DNA of 64,000 bases from Vibrio sp. BS-M-Sm-2 (GCF_041504345.1 NZ_CP167894.1:2852001-2916000), one strand, 5' to 3'; positions 44,505-53,552 are shown, counted from the stretch's first letter. Numbers and translations: made by a program. Notes: generated by a model from the letters alone, not told the origin.

Positions 44505-46760
44505 ATGAGCTATCTTGCGTTAGCGCGAAAATGGCGACCAACCAAATTCAAAGAAGTGGTTGGTCAAGCCCATGTTTTAACAGCATTAGAGAATGCCCTT
44601 AGCCAGAATAGGTTGCACCATGCATACCTGTTCAGCGGTACACGAGGTGTTGGTAAAACAACCATCGGTCGCTTATTCGCTAAGGGACTCAACTGTGAAA
44701 CAGGCATTACCTCAATCCCTTGTGGTGAATGTGCAACCTGTAAAGAGATCGATGAAGGTCGTTTTGTTGACCTGCTAGAGATTGATGCGGCATCACGTAC
44801 AAAGGTAGAAGATACCCGCGAGCTTCTGGACAATGTTCAGTACAAGCCGGCACGTGGTCGCTTCAAGGTTTACCTTATCGATGAAGTACACATGCTTTCT
44901 AGGCACAGTTTCAACGCGCTTCTAAAGACGTTAGAAGAGCCGCCTGAGTATGTGAAATTCTTGCTCGCAACGACTGATCCGCAAAAGCTTCCAGTGACGA
45001 TTTTGTCGCGTTGTCTGCAGTTTCATCTTAAGCCGATCAGCGTTGATAATATTCACGAACAGCTTGACCACATTCTTGAACAAGAGAGTGTGACGTCTGA
45101 ACCTCGTGCGCTAGGGATGATTGCTCATGCTGCTGACGGCAGTATGCGTGATGCTCTGAGTTTAACGGATCAAGCTATCGCATTAGGCAACGGTAATGTC
45201 GTGACAGACACCGTGGCTCACATGCTCGGTACGCTAGACACCGACCAAGCTATTCACCTGCTTGAAGCGATCAGCAGTAAGCAGCCTCAAGTGGCTATGG
45301 CTTGTATTCAAAGCCTTGCTGAGAACGGCGTAGAGTGGGATGGTTTGCTGAATCAGCTTGCGACTCAACTGCATCGTCTTGCTATGTTCCAAGCTCTGCC
45401 ATCCACATTAGATAAAGCACAACCAGATGCTGAGAAGCTAGAACTGTTGAGTAAGGCGCTAAGCCCTCAAGACATTCAGCTGTATTACCAGATCGTGTTG
45501 AAAGGTCGTGAAGACTTACCATTGTCGCCAACCGCTCGTGTTGGCATTGAGATGGTGGTTTTACGCATGCTGGCATTTAGACCAACTGAACAAGTGGTTG
45601 CTACGGCAATCTCGACTCAGTCGACAAGCCCAGCGCCAGCTTCTGCAGTTCAGAGTGTTGCTCAGCCAGTGAGTCAACCTGCGCCAGCTCCGAGACAGCC
45701 TGCTCAGGTGCCACAGTCAGTTCCGATGCAGCAACAGGCACCTCAGCAGCAACCTCGTCAACAGGATATGCAGCAACACAGCCAAGCACCGCAGCAGAGT
45801 CAGAGCCAATATTCAGATTCACAAGGTTACGCTGACCATTCCGGCAACCAAGGTTACCCTGAACAGGGTTACCCGCATAGTCAGTATGATGCGCCACCGG
45901 CTTATGACGAACGTCCTAGCTACGGTGCAGAGCAGCCTCAACAATCGAATTATCAGAATCAAGCGCCAGCTCAGCCGCAAAACGCTGCACCTTCAGCGCC
46001 ACCTGCTTCTGCTGCTCCGCAAGGACAATCAGAACGTCCGGCTTCACCTGTCAGTGGTTTACGCCACCAATTGCGTTCTCAACGCAGGGGCAGTACAACA
46101 CCGGACAGCAAAGGTTCAGCGCCAAAAAAGGCTAAAGCGACACCAGCTAAAACTTCAGTTCTTGACCGAGTTGCTCAGCAACACGGTGGCTCTGAGCGGG
46201 TGTCGCCAGCTTCTTTATCTGCCTCCTCTGCAGAAAAGGTAACCAATGATAATGAACCTTATCGCTGGAAACCGTCTAAACCTGTAGTGAAAGAGGTGAG
46301 CAAAGAGCTTACACCTACTCAGATCAAGCGTGCGTTAGAGCATATTAAGACACCAGAAATGGTCGATAAATTGCTTCAAGAGTCGATTGCTCAAGATGAA
46401 TGGTCCGCCACGATTCAAAAGCTAGAGACAGCCAAGCTTGTTGAACAGTTAGCATTGAACTCAGTGTTTGCTAAAAACGACACATCAATCACTTTAACGT
46501 TAAGAGCGAGCCAAGCTCACTTGAATACGGACCGCGCGCAGAGCGAACTATTACAGTCGCTCAATACTGTGCTCGGAGAAGAGTGTCATTTGAGTGTTGA
46601 AATCGGTGATGGTGGAGAAACGCCACTAGAATTACGAGAAAGGTTGTACCAAGGCAAGTTGAAAGACGCGTTTACCAGTTTGGAAAACGATGCCAACGTA
46701 CAGTTTATCGAAAGACGTTTTGCTGCAGAACTCGACAGAGACAGCGTTCGTCCTATCTAG
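44505..46760 (+). CDS. dnaX: DNA polymerase III subunits tau and gamma
   Basis: Clamp-loader ATPase and replisome organiser. 751-residue tau: Walker A GTRGVGKTT (45-53), zinc cysteines C64, C73, C76 and C79, the LIDEVHMLS box, SRC sensor region, then a long Pro/Gln/Ala/Ser-rich linker (about 375-560) and the tau-specific C-terminus (DnaB- and alpha-binding). A programmed -1 frameshift at 46124-46130 would give a 543-residue gamma. Tau is about 110 residues longer than the 643-aa E. coli tau because of the linker. Operon with ybaB and recR is likely. Confidence 0.96.
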   Translation: MSYLALARKWRPTKFKEVVGQAHVLTALENALSQNRLHHAYLFSGTRGVGKTTIGRLFAKGLNCETGITSIPCGECATCKEIDEGRFVDLLEIDAASRTKVEDTRELLDNVQYKPARGRFKVYLIDEVHMLSRHSFNALLKTLEEPPEYVKFLLATTDPQKLPVTILSRCLQFHLKPISVDNIHEQLDHILEQESVTSEPRALGMIAHAADGSMRDALSLTDQAIALGNGNVVTDTVAHMLGTLDTDQAIHLLEAISSKQPQVAMACIQSLAENGVEWDGLLNQLATQLHRLAMFQALPSTLDKAQPDAEKLELLSKALSPQDIQLYYQIVLKGREDLPLSPTARVGIEMVVLRMLAFRPTEQVVATAISTQSTSPAPASAVQSVAQPVSQPAPAPRQPAQVPQSVPMQQQAPQQQPRQQDMQQHSQAPQQSQSQYSDSQGYADHSGNQGYPEQGYPHSQYDAPPAYDERPSYGAEQPQQSNYQNQAPAQPQNAAPSAPPASAAPQGQSERPASPVSGLRHQLRSQRRGSTTPDSKGSAPKKAKATPAKTSVLDRVAQQHGGSERVSPASLSASSAEKVTNDNEPYRWKPSKPVVKEVSKELTPTQIKRALEHIKTPEMVDKLLQESIAQDEWSATIQKLETAKLVEQLALNSVFAKNDTSITLTLRASQAHLNTDRAQSELLQSLNTVLGEECHLSVEIGDGGETPLELRERLYQGKLKDAFTSLENDANVQFIERRFAAELDRDSVRPI
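46110..46206 (+). promoter_or_regulatory. Programmed -1 ribosomal frameshift signal in dnaX
   Basis: Slippery heptamer A AAA AAG at 46124-46130 is in the correct phase (CCA AAA AAG). After a -1 slip the ribosome reads one Gly codon (GGC) and meets TAA at 46133-46135. An SD-like AAAGG lies nine bases upstream. Six bases downstream begins an 8-bp stem GCGACACC (46137-46144) / GGTGTCGC (46199-46206) enclosing a GTTGC-TCA-GCAAC hairpin. The layout is that of E. coli dnaX. Confidence 0.85.
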
Positions 46761-46912
46761 AATACTTTCTCGTTTAGTGACCGGCATATCATCCCAGATA
46801 AGCAAATCTGAGAACTGAACATCGAGGGGTTGAATCACACTGGCTTAACCCCCATTTAAGCACGTATAGCTTAATTAATTTTAATAAACCAATTAGACCA
46901 GAGAGTATTAAC

Positions 46913-47242
46913 ATGTTTGGTAAAGGCGGTATGGGCAACATGATGAAGCAAGCCCAGCAAATGCAAGAGCGCATGCAAAAGCTTCAAGAAGAAATCGCAA
47001 ATATGGAAGTTACAGGTGAGTCAGGTGCTGGCCTTGTAAAAGTAACGATCACTGGTAGCCACAGCGTTCGCCGTGTTGATATCGATGAAAGCCTAATGGA
47101 AGACGATAAAGAGATGCTTGAAGATCTTATCGCTGCTGCTTTCAACGATGCGGCTCGTCGCGTTGAAGAAACTCAAAAAGAGAAAATGGCTAGCGTAACT
47201 GGCGGAATGCAACTTCCACCAGGTATGAAGATGCCTTTCTAA
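46913..47242 (+). CDS. ybaB: YbaB/EbfC nucleoid-associated protein
   Basis: 109-residue DNA-binding dimer. N-terminal Met/Gln-rich coiled coil ([20 protein letters not shown]) and the core [15 protein letters not shown]; the C-terminal tail is [14 protein letters not shown]. Conserved between dnaX and recR. SD AGAGAG before ATG 46913. Confidence 0.95.
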   Translation: MFGKGGMGNMMKQAQQMQERMQKLQEEIANMEVTGESGAGLVKVTITGSHSVRRVDIDESLMEDDKEMLEDLIAAAFNDAARRVEETQKEKMASVTGGMQLPPGMKMPF

Positions 47243-47319
47243 GAAACTATTTCTAAAGGTTTATTCAAGCTGCGGTTTATCTTGAGTAAACCGTTACTTG
47301 AAAATTAGAACGGTTAAAT

Positions 47320-47919
47320 ATGCGTACCAGTCATATGCTGGAGCATTTGATGGAGGCCTTACGTTGTCTACCTGGGGTTGGCCCCAAGTCGGCGCAGCGT
47401 ATGGCCTTTCATTTGTTACAGCGCGATAGAAAAGGCGGCCTACAGTTGGCTGAAGCTCTTAGCCAAGCAATGACCGAAATTGGTCACTGTAATGAGTGCC
47501 GTACTTTTACTGAAGAAGATACTTGCCACATTTGTACCAATCCTAAACGTCAGGAAAATGGTCAAATCTGTGTAGTAGAGAGCCCTGCAGACATTGCAGC
47601 TATCGAAGCAACTGGCCAATACTCTGGTCGTTACTTTGTTCTTATGGGTCACCTTTCACCACTTGATGGCATTGGTCCAAGTGATATCGGTCTCGATGTG
47701 CTGGACTACCGCTTACGACGTGGTGATATCTCTGAAGTAATCCTAGCGACCAACCCGACAGTTGAAGGGGAAGCGACAGCGCACTACATTGCTGAGCTAT
47801 GTAATGCCCATGAAGTGAACGCAAGCCGTATCGCTCATGGTGTTCCCGTTGGTGGTGAGCTAGAGCTGGTGGATGGCACCACGCTTTCGCACTCCTTACT
47901 CGGTCGTCATAAGATCTAA
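47320..47919 (+). CDS. recR: Recombination mediator protein RecR
   Basis: RecFOR pathway protein that forms a ring clamp and loads RecA on gapped DNA. The 199 residues have the helix-hairpin-helix [17 protein letters not shown], the zinc finger [16 protein letters not shown], a TOPRIM domain ([13 protein letters not shown]) and the C-terminal [20 protein letters not shown]. Last gene of the dnaX-ybaB-recR block, ended by a terminator. Confidence 0.97.
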   Translation: MRTSHMLEHLMEALRCLPGVGPKSAQRMAFHLLQRDRKGGLQLAEALSQAMTEIGHCNECRTFTEEDTCHICTNPKRQENGQICVVESPADIAAIEATGQYSGRYFVLMGHLSPLDGIGPSDIGLDVLDYRLRRGDISEVILATNPTVEGEATAHYIAELCNAHEVNASRIAHGVPVGGELELVDGTTLSHSLLGRHKI

Positions 47920-47955
47920 AAAAGCCGCTTGGTGAATTATCACTGAGCGGCTTTT
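47918..47955. terminator. Bidirectional terminator after recR
   Basis: AAAAAAGCCGCT..GTGA-ATTA-TCAC..AGCGGCTTTTT; the stem has one small internal bulge, and A/T runs lie on both sides. Confidence 0.88.
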
Positions 47956-48017
47956 TCTTTATTAAGGCAGTCTGAATATCTTCCCTATATTCACTTTAGC
48001 TGAATATCACTATCTAA

Positions 48018-48677
48018 TTAGAAGCGGTAATCGACAGACACAGTAAACTCGCTGTTGTTTGGTACAGATAGTTCAATTAAATTGCCTTCAGAATATGATT
48101 CGAACATATGACGGTATTGGAAATCGGCAGAAACGTTTTTCATGATCTTGTATTGAACACCGGCTTGTAAACCGTACACAAAGTCAGTTTCTTTAGATTT
48201 AGCTGAACCATTCTCTGAAGAGTCAATTAGATCAATATACTCGCCTTTAAAAGTGTTTTGTGTCATACCAACCGTCGCGCCACCAAATACGGAGAACTGA
48301 GAGTTAATGGCGTGAATATAGTCATAAGATAAAAGGAACTCTGTCTGAGCTAAATCTAGATTAATTTCGTCCTGATCCTCACGGCTATGCCATAGTTCAT
48401 TGTCACCAGTAAAGTTAATCGTACCAGTAATTCTGTGGTTTTCTTGAATGTAAGCACCGCCACGAATATGGAAAGCAGCGCCTTTGGCTGTTTTACTTTC
48501 TTTAAAGCCAGGTCCAGTGATTTGAGCTTTAGCTGAGTGGTAACCCAAACCACCACCAACAAAAAACTCGGTTTTAATTGGTTCTGGCATTAATTCAGGG
48601 GTTGGTACCGATTCGTTAGCGAAAGCTGTTGTTGCCGTTAAAGAAGAAAGAGCTAGTACAAGTAGTGTTTTTTTCAT
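48018..48677 (-). CDS. Outer-membrane beta-barrel protein
   Basis: 219-residue precursor. Signal peptide MKKTLLVLALSSLTATTAFA/NE, then an alternating polar/hydrophobic pattern compatible with an eight-stranded barrel of the OmpX/opacity type, ending in the terminal aromatic signature VSVDYRF. I set the start at ATG 48677; the open frame extends four codons upstream (MDIT). Its ligand or role is not readable. No partner gene adjoins it. Confidence 0.8.
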   Translation of the reverse strand: MKKTLLVLALSSLTATTAFANESVPTPELMPEPIKTEFFVGGGLGYHSAKAQITGPGFKESKTAKGAAFHIRGGAYIQENHRITGTINFTGDNELWHSREDQDEINLDLAQTEFLLSYDYIHAINSQFSVFGGATVGMTQNTFKGEYIDLIDSSENGSAKSKETDFVYGLQAGVQYKIMKNVSADFQYRHMFESYSEGNLIELSVPNNSEFTVSVDYRF

Positions 48678-48850
48678 TGTTATGTCCATCGGTATAGGGA
48701 ATGGGGTGCATTATGCGCAGCACTGACAACTGCGGCTAATGATTCAATGGAATAGCCCTGTTAACCAAAAGTTATCAAGCTAGAGGTGACCGATGTGATA
48801 GGAAGATACAGGTAGAGCTTTATAAGTAACTAAACGACATAAAACACAAA

Positions 48851-48873
48851 GCCGCTAATTTAACGGCCTTGCA
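48851..48873 (-). terminator. Putative aqpZ terminator
   Basis: Minus-strand reading: AAGGCCGTTAAATTAGCGGCTT followed by TGTGTTTT; modest stem. Confidence 0.5.
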
Positions 48874-48908
48874 TTTATTTAACGTAGGTTTTTATTGAGT
48901 TATAGGAC

Positions 48909-49598
48909 TTAATCTGAACCTCTCACTGCTTTGTAGATCATTGCGCCAATCACGGCACCAATAATCGGTGCAACCCAGAATAGCCATAATTGCGACACAG
49001 CCCAATCACCGACAAACACAGCTACGCCAGTACTTCGAGCGGGGTTCACTGAGGTGTTGGTTACAGGAATGCTGATAAGGTGAATTAGGGTTAAACATAG
49101 ACCGATAGCGATAGGTGCGAATCCAGCCGGTGCTTTTGAATCGGTTGCGCCCATGATCACAAACAAGAACACCATGGTCATGATGACCTCACAGACGAGT
49201 GCAGCGGTAAGTGAATAGCCTCCAGGCGAGTGTTCACCATAACCATTTGAAGCAAAGCCTGATGAGACAACGTCAAAACCTGCTTGGCCGGAAGCTATAA
49301 CAAATAGCACGCCACCCGCGATAATACCGCCAATCACTTGGGCAATAATATAAGGCGCAACATCTTTGCCATCAAAGCGACCACCACTCCATAGACCGAT
49401 GGTGACAGCTGGGTTGAGGTGACAACCTGATATATGCCCAATAGCAAAGGCCATGGTGAGTACGGTTAAACCAAAGGCGAGGGAGACCCCGAGTAAGCCG
49501 ATACCTACATCGGGAAAAGCAGCGGCCAACACGGCGCTACCACAACCACCTAATACCAACCAAAATGTACCGAACATTTCTGCGATATACCTATTCAT
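48909..49598 (-). CDS. aqpZ: Aquaporin Z
   Basis: Water channel of the inner membrane. 229 residues, six helices. The two NPA half-helices are visible in [15 protein letters not shown] and [14 protein letters not shown]. The Arg after the second NPA and the following selectivity positions look like a water-specific aquaporin rather than a glycerol facilitator. The start ATG 49598 is preceded by AAGGATAG. Lies just upstream of the split ykgJ remnant on the same strand. Confidence 0.94.
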   Translation of the reverse strand: MNRYIAEMFGTFWLVLGGCGSAVLAAAFPDVGIGLLGVSLAFGLTVLTMAFAIGHISGCHLNPAVTIGLWSGGRFDGKDVAPYIIAQVIGGIIAGGVLFVIASGQAGFDVVSSGFASNGYGEHSPGGYSLTAALVCEVIMTMVFLFVIMGATDSKAPAGFAPIAIGLCLTLIHLISIPVTNTSVNPARSTGVAVFVGDWAVSQLWLFWVAPIIGAVIGAMIYKAVRGSD

Positions 49599-49691
49599 AA
49601 CTATCCTTATTAATCTTTACCAGTATCAATAAGATAGTTTAAATTTATCAAAGTTGTGAAATCTTGGGCATATATAAAAAGAAAAGTATTG

Positions 49692-49873
49692 TTAGGTTAT
49701 TGCTTCGAGCTCAATAAGGTTATCAAGTGCTTCTTGATCTGTTTTTCCACAGATGACAGGACAAGCTTTAAATTGGTGACACACCTTGGGGCGTGAAGAC
49801 TGACCAAATAGCTTACAGAGATTTTGCTCATTTAATTGAATGCAACGCACGCCAGCAGGCTTACCATCTGGCA
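49692..49873 (-). pseudogene. 3' fragment of host ykgJ-like gene, severed by the element
   Basis: Frame encodes PDGKPAGVRCIQLNEQN... ending LIELEAIT, the C-terminal two-thirds of a YkgJ-family cysteine-cluster protein (later Cys at VRC, NLC, KVC, VIC). It lacks the N-terminal [11 protein letters not shown] block, which lies 6.9 kb away at 56753-56869. An in-frame TAG lies just outside the homology. Joined at the shared KPAG codons, the two fragments give a normal 83-residue protein like E. coli YeiW/YkgJ. This half is probably untranslated. Confidence 0.9.
49852..49873. repeat. attL direct repeat
   Basis: 22 bp encoding (minus strand) CCA-GAT-GGT-AAG-CCT-GCT-GG, i.e. PDGKPAG. Matches attR at 20 of 22 positions; the longest perfect block is CCAGCAGGCTT. 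Serine recombinases need only a short identical crossover core, so these mismatches are acceptable. Confidence 0.8.
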
Positions 49874-49991
49874 ACTAATTGTATTTATTTCAATCAGGGA
49901 CCTCTAGTCATCTGCAAAAACTAAACGAAAAACGCATTTTTATCTGATGTGAGGTGATAAAGTTAAATAAAACAACTGGTTGAAATAGATA

Positions 49992-51188
49992 ATGAAAGAA
50001 TTGATTATCGAGCTTGCTGAGAAATGGCACAGTTATTATGAATTAAAACATGTTGATAGCTCTAATAGAGCTGATGAGCTAATTAATAAGAAACTAAAAA
50101 ACGTATTAGTTCAGACAAATGAACGATTAGGTTTTAAGTCGTTGGTTGTTGGGGCGTCAAGTGGAGAGGGGAACATTACAAGAGGACCATGGTTTGCTAG
50201 CTTTGACTCTAGGATTACTAACAAGGCTACACATGGGTTTTATGTTGTTTTTCTATTCTCAACAGACATGAACACGATAACGCTTGAGCTAGGGCTAGGT
50301 GCAACACAATTTACTCGCTTTTATGGGCAGAACAAACAAGCATTACAAGAAATAAGAAATGCAGCTTTGAGAATGCAGTTACATGCGATGCCATACTTGA
50401 ATAGCATCGGTGATGTTGATTTTGTAAGTCGAGTTAATCTTGGGGTTTCTAAAATAACGGATAAGCGAGGTTATAGCCTTCAAAGAGGGTATGAAGAGGG
50501 GGCTGTACTGCACATTACGTATGACATCAACGAGTCGTTGGATGAAGACCATTTAATCAGAGATTACGATAAGTTCGTTCGTATTTATCAGTCGATGGTA
50601 GAGGATAAGGCAACACCGGATAATGACGCCTTACTTTCAATCTCGATACAGCCCGAACAATTATTATCTAAAGCTACCGATGCTGAATTTGTAGACTTTG
50701 TGCCTAGAGTAGCTTCAGAAATGAAGAACTCATCAGGTGGCTCTTCTAAAAGTAATAACTCCAAACGTTCTTCAAACCGAACTACTAAAGAAATTGGCGA
50801 CTGGGGTGAGGCATACATTTTAAAGCGCGAAATTGAACATTTGTCACTAAATGGAAGAGAAGACCTTGCAGTTAAAGTCGTTCATGAAGAAGCCCAAAAT
50901 AATAGACCAGGATGGGACATTACATCTTATGACGTAGATGGAAGCATTAAGCGGATAGAGGTTAAATCCACCGTTTCAAATAGTATGAGTAGTCTCAATT
51001 TAACTGCTAACGAGTTGAATGCGTCGGAGGAGTTTGGGGATAGTTATTTTCTTTATCTACTCACTGGTGTAAATGCAAAAGGTGCTAAAAAGGTAGAAGT
51101 ACTACAAAATCCTTTCAAGTTAATTAGTTCTGGTGTTGTGCAAGTAAAACCAAGTGCTTACGAACTGAAACTGTATGGAAGTGAGTAA
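49992..51188 (+). CDS. MrcB_N (DUF3578)-DUF3883 protein, putative modification-dependent nuclease
   Basis: 398 residues. The N-terminal about 190 (RGPWFASFDSRITNKATHGF and FLFSTDMNTITLELGLG) look like the McrB N-terminal DNA-recognition domain. A Ser/Lys/Asn linker follows (about 240-262), then a DUF3883 domain with PD-(D/E)xK-type residues: E273 in GDWGEA, D309 in GWDI and E323-V-K325 in RIEVKST. No AAA+ GTPase is present, so it is not a classical McrBC. I infer restriction of modified or foreign DNA. The SD is weak. The GIY-YIG gene begins immediately after the stop. Confidence 0.75.
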   Translation: MKELIIELAEKWHSYYELKHVDSSNRADELINKKLKNVLVQTNERLGFKSLVVGASSGEGNITRGPWFASFDSRITNKATHGFYVVFLFSTDMNTITLELGLGATQFTRFYGQNKQALQEIRNAALRMQLHAMPYLNSIGDVDFVSRVNLGVSKITDKRGYSLQRGYEEGAVLHITYDINESLDEDHLIRDYDKFVRIYQSMVEDKATPDNDALLSISIQPEQLLSKATDAEFVDFVPRVASEMKNSSGGSSKSNNSKRSSNRTTKEIGDWGEAYILKREIEHLSLNGREDLAVKVVHEEAQNNRPGWDITSYDVDGSIKRIEVKSTVSNSMSSLNLTANELNASEEFGDSYFLYLLTGVNAKGAKKVEVLQNPFKLISSGVVQVKPSAYELKLYGSE

Positions 51189-51202
51189 CTTTGGAGTGTT
51201 TT

Positions 51203-51658
51203 TTGGAAGATTCAGGTTTTAGTAATAGATTAAAGTTCTCAGACTGGAGTAATGCTTCAATACCTTCTGTATCAGCTGGAGTTTATGCCATTTGGAATAA
51301 GGATACATTGCTCTACTGTGGTATGTCTGGAAGAGAAATCGAGAAAGCTATTGCCCTGGGGAAAAGCAAATACGGAATGGTAACAAGACTAAATAGCCAT
51401 GCTTCGGGACGCTTAAGTGGTGACCAATTTTGTGTCTATGTTGCCAATAGGCTAGTCATACCACTTCTAACACAATCGGATTTAATGGACTTTTCTACAG
51501 GTAAGTTAACGCTTGATAAATTAACTAAGAAGTACGTTAGAGATAACTTAGACTATCAGTATCTACTAGTTCAAAGTAGTGCAGAGGCAAGGTTAATGGA
51601 GGACAAGGCGCGACGTGGTGAGGTTTTTGGTGTGAAACCACTCTTAAACCCTTTGTAG
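51203..51658 (+). CDS. GIY-YIG-like nuclease protein
   Basis: About 151 residues. GVYAIWNKDTLLYCGMSG fits the GIY-(x10)-YIG core, followed by a basic segment with TRLNSHASGR, an acidic helix EARLMEDKARRG, and LLNPL, matching the Y, Y, R, E, N order of the catalytic set. I prefer TTG 51203, preceded by GGAG at six bases; TTG 51191 gives four more residues but no SD. It starts within 15 bp of the DUF3883 gene's stop, so the two form an operon ended by the terminator at 51775. Confidence 0.72.
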   Translation: MEDSGFSNRLKFSDWSNASIPSVSAGVYAIWNKDTLLYCGMSGREIEKAIALGKSKYGMVTRLNSHASGRLSGDQFCVYVANRLVIPLLTQSDLMDFSTGKLTLDKLTKKYVRDNLDYQYLLVQSSAEARLMEDKARRGEVFGVKPLLNPL

Positions 51659-51774
51659 CTCCTTTATTTGATAGAGCTGTATTTAAAATCGCATACAAAA
51701 GCTATCAACCGAACCTGGCTTAACTGTCAGAGTCGATGAGGAGCTTGCCTGGAAAGTGTCACCAATACATTAAT

Positions 51775-51804
51775 CGCCCTAGCAGAAATGCTGGGGCGTT
51801 TTTG
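51775..51804 (+). terminator. Terminator of the nuclease operon
   Basis: CGCCCTAGCA-GAAA-TGCTGGGGCG with T5; a stable GNRA loop. Confidence 0.88.
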
Positions 51805-51813
51805 TATCTATCG

Positions 51814-52374
51814 TTATGCTCTTTTGGGTGGGCGGTGCTTTGTCCTATCTGTGCAGGAGTATGAGTACCTGTATCTTTCCCATTCTCTGAGCTCAAATTG
51901 GGTTAGGACTCTTCTAATTTTCCTTTGTGGGGTAACTTCGCCCGTCTCAAAGTCGATAACGTCAGCTAGTGTAAAAGTGTCCAAGTTATAAATAACACTA
52001 TTGGCTCTACAAGCGTCAGACCATTCACAAGCCTTTTCGTAGCTTCCCAGTGCGTAGACTGCGAGTTTAAATCGCTTTTCAAGGTAATGCGTCGTACAGG
52101 CCATAAATGAGGGTGAGAGCATAGTTACAGCTTCACCTTTGTGGTTTGCTACCGTCCGAGTTAAATCACGTTCATTGAGCACATTGAATAGTCTCCCTAG
52201 GCTGCTTTTTGAGTGGGTGGTGACTTCTTCAATCTCACGAAGACTCTTGTTGGTAAAGCAATTGTCTTTCTTGTCAAAGACTTTTCTTGACTGTTTGTTT
52301 CTAGAATGCACCAAGCTGAGTAATAGCTGATGTTGAGGTTTAGTTAAAGGGTGTTTTTCTCCTTTCTTTTGCAT
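51814..52374 (-). CDS. Winged-helix-like protein of unknown function
   Basis: 186 residues. Residues about 40-95 (NKSLREIEEVTTHSKSSLGRLFNVLNERDLTRTVANHKGEAVTMLSPSFM) have a helix-turn-helix plus wing pattern, similar in spirit to plasmid RepL or MarR-like proteins. The C-terminus is very basic and aromatic. No enzyme motif. Roles such as element replication control or regulation are possible, with no direct evidence. Convergent with the nuclease operon; the ATG is preceded by AGGAGAAC. Confidence 0.6.
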   Translation of the reverse strand: MQKKGEKHPLTKPQHQLLLSLVHSRNKQSRKVFDKKDNCFTNKSLREIEEVTTHSKSSLGRLFNVLNERDLTRTVANHKGEAVTMLSPSFMACTTHYLEKRFKLAVYALGSYEKACEWSDACRANSVIYNLDTFTLADVIDFETGEVTPQRKIRRVLTQFELREWERYRYSYSCTDRTKHRPPKRA

Positions 52375-52530
52375 GATGTTCTCCTAAGTTTTTGGGACAT
52401 TGAAATCTCCATTAACATAAATAAAAACAATTGGTTAGATTGTTTTTGTGAGTAAAATGCTATTGTATGTAAGTAAATTCATAAAAGGCTTGTCTGACCT
52501 TTGACGTTTCACCAAATAACTAGCAACAAA

Positions 52531-52573
52531 AAACACACCCTTTAAGATGGCAAATTACCATCAAGGTGTGCTT
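52531..52573 (-). terminator. Putative minus-strand terminator in a 440-bp gap
   Basis: Hairpin with outer CACACC/GGTGTG and inner GATGG/CCATC pairings. Read on the minus strand it is followed by T6, so it may end the two-gene unit at 53345-52816. The rest of 52375-52815 shows no ORF or RNA I can support. Confidence 0.6.
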
Positions 52574-52815
52574 TAGTGTGTGTATGTTGATACCACTTCG
52601 TATCGGGCGAAACCATAACAAAAAGCATACAGAATGTCAATCTGTATGAGATGGTTGCAATAGTAAAGTATTGTTTTTAATGACTGAAATTGTAAGGGGT
52701 GACGGGGGGAATGTGGCAAGGTTATTTTAACCTTAAATTTTTTCCTAAAAATCGAAGTCTCGGTATTAAGGTACCCTGATTAACAAAGTAGAAAATTTAT
52801 CAGGATTTCCGCCTA

Positions 52816-53121
52816 TCACTCACCTTTTTCCTTCTTTGCTTTTTCTTGAATAAGGTTTTGAAAGCGCTCCGCTGCTTCTGTTGTGATTGTGACAGTTGAG
52901 TTCTGAATGGTGACTACAGACGAGCTTCCTCCCATCGTTAAAAAATGAACCGTGTACCCATCACATTTAAAGAGAGTGTTGTAAAAGTAAATGTCCGCTT
53001 TACACGATTTTATGTACTTAACTGTTAGCTCTGGATTGAACTGGTAATTCACAGCAGCAATAGCTTGATTTCCAAATGAGAAGAAAATCAAAAAAGTTTT
53101 ATACAACCTACTAAGTTTCAT
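52816..53121 (-). CDS. Small putative exported protein (101 aa)
   Basis: Signal-peptide-like N-terminus (LYKTFLIFFSFGNQAIAA) followed by about 80 polar residues with two cysteines (SCKAD, FKCDG) that could pair, and a Lys/Glu-rich end. Unrecognised. The ATG overlaps the stop of the upstream membrane-protein gene by one base (TAATG), so the two are translationally coupled. Confidence 0.6.
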   Translation of the reverse strand: MKLSRLYKTFLIFFSFGNQAIAAVNYQFNPELTVKYIKSCKADIYFYNTLFKCDGYTVHFLTMGGSSSVVTIQNSTVTITTEAAERFQNLIQEKAKKEKGE

Positions 53122-53345
53122 TAATTTTGATTCCAGTCTGATTCGTTTTGTTTTTGTTGCTCGGTTATTGGCTTTTTAGCTTCGTGAACGAATGAGCTAA
53201 TTATGCGAGCAAATAAAATTACCAGAATCAAGCCGCTGACTATCATAAATAACCCTAGGTAACTTCCAAATAGCACAGCTATAGCAGGGATAAAAATAGG
53301 ACATAAAATACAGATTATGACTATTAAAAGAAAAGGTATCATCAC
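53121..53345 (-). CDS. Small inner-membrane protein (74 aa)
   Basis: Two hydrophobic helices (LLIVIICILCPIFIPAIAVLFG and LFMIVSGLILVILFARII) and a hydrophilic C-terminal tail. Coupled to the exported protein just downstream. Such membrane/secreted pairs in islands can be entry-exclusion, immunity or toxin-type modules, but nothing here fixes a role. Confidence 0.6.
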   Translation of the reverse strand: MMIPFLLIVIICILCPIFIPAIAVLFGSYLGLFMIVSGLILVILFARIISSFVHEAKKPITEQQKQNESDWNQN

Positions 53346-53455
53346 TTGACCTTATTCAAACAAAAATGGTCGCAAAGTGTACATTTAGAATGGCATGTTG
53401 TAAATGGGTTTTATTTTGGCTGTGTACTTTAACAGTGATTCAAAAGCATACCTTA

Positions 53456-53540
53456 TGAGACTGTACATAAAGCTGTCTCAAAAGTCTTGAATTCTAGCTT
53501 TGATACATGTAATGCTGAAAGTATTAAGAGGTTTTGAGAC
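53456..53540. promoter_or_regulatory. Candidate res/operator site of the small resolvase
   Basis: Inverted repeat TGAGAC (53456-53461) / GTCTCA (53475-53480), and a wider perfect pair GTCTCAAAA (53475-53483) / TTTTGAGAC (53532-53540) immediately before the resolvase gene. The layout of dyads upstream of a resolvase is typical of res sites, which also act as its operator. Confidence 0.5.
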
Positions 53541-53552
53541 AAAGGGGTAAGC

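Noticed and set aside
49692..49874. Intact small gene starting at TTG 49874
   Set aside because: The product lacks the N-terminal CxxxCxxCC of the family and its missing part is found at the far end of the element; it is a severed 3' half.
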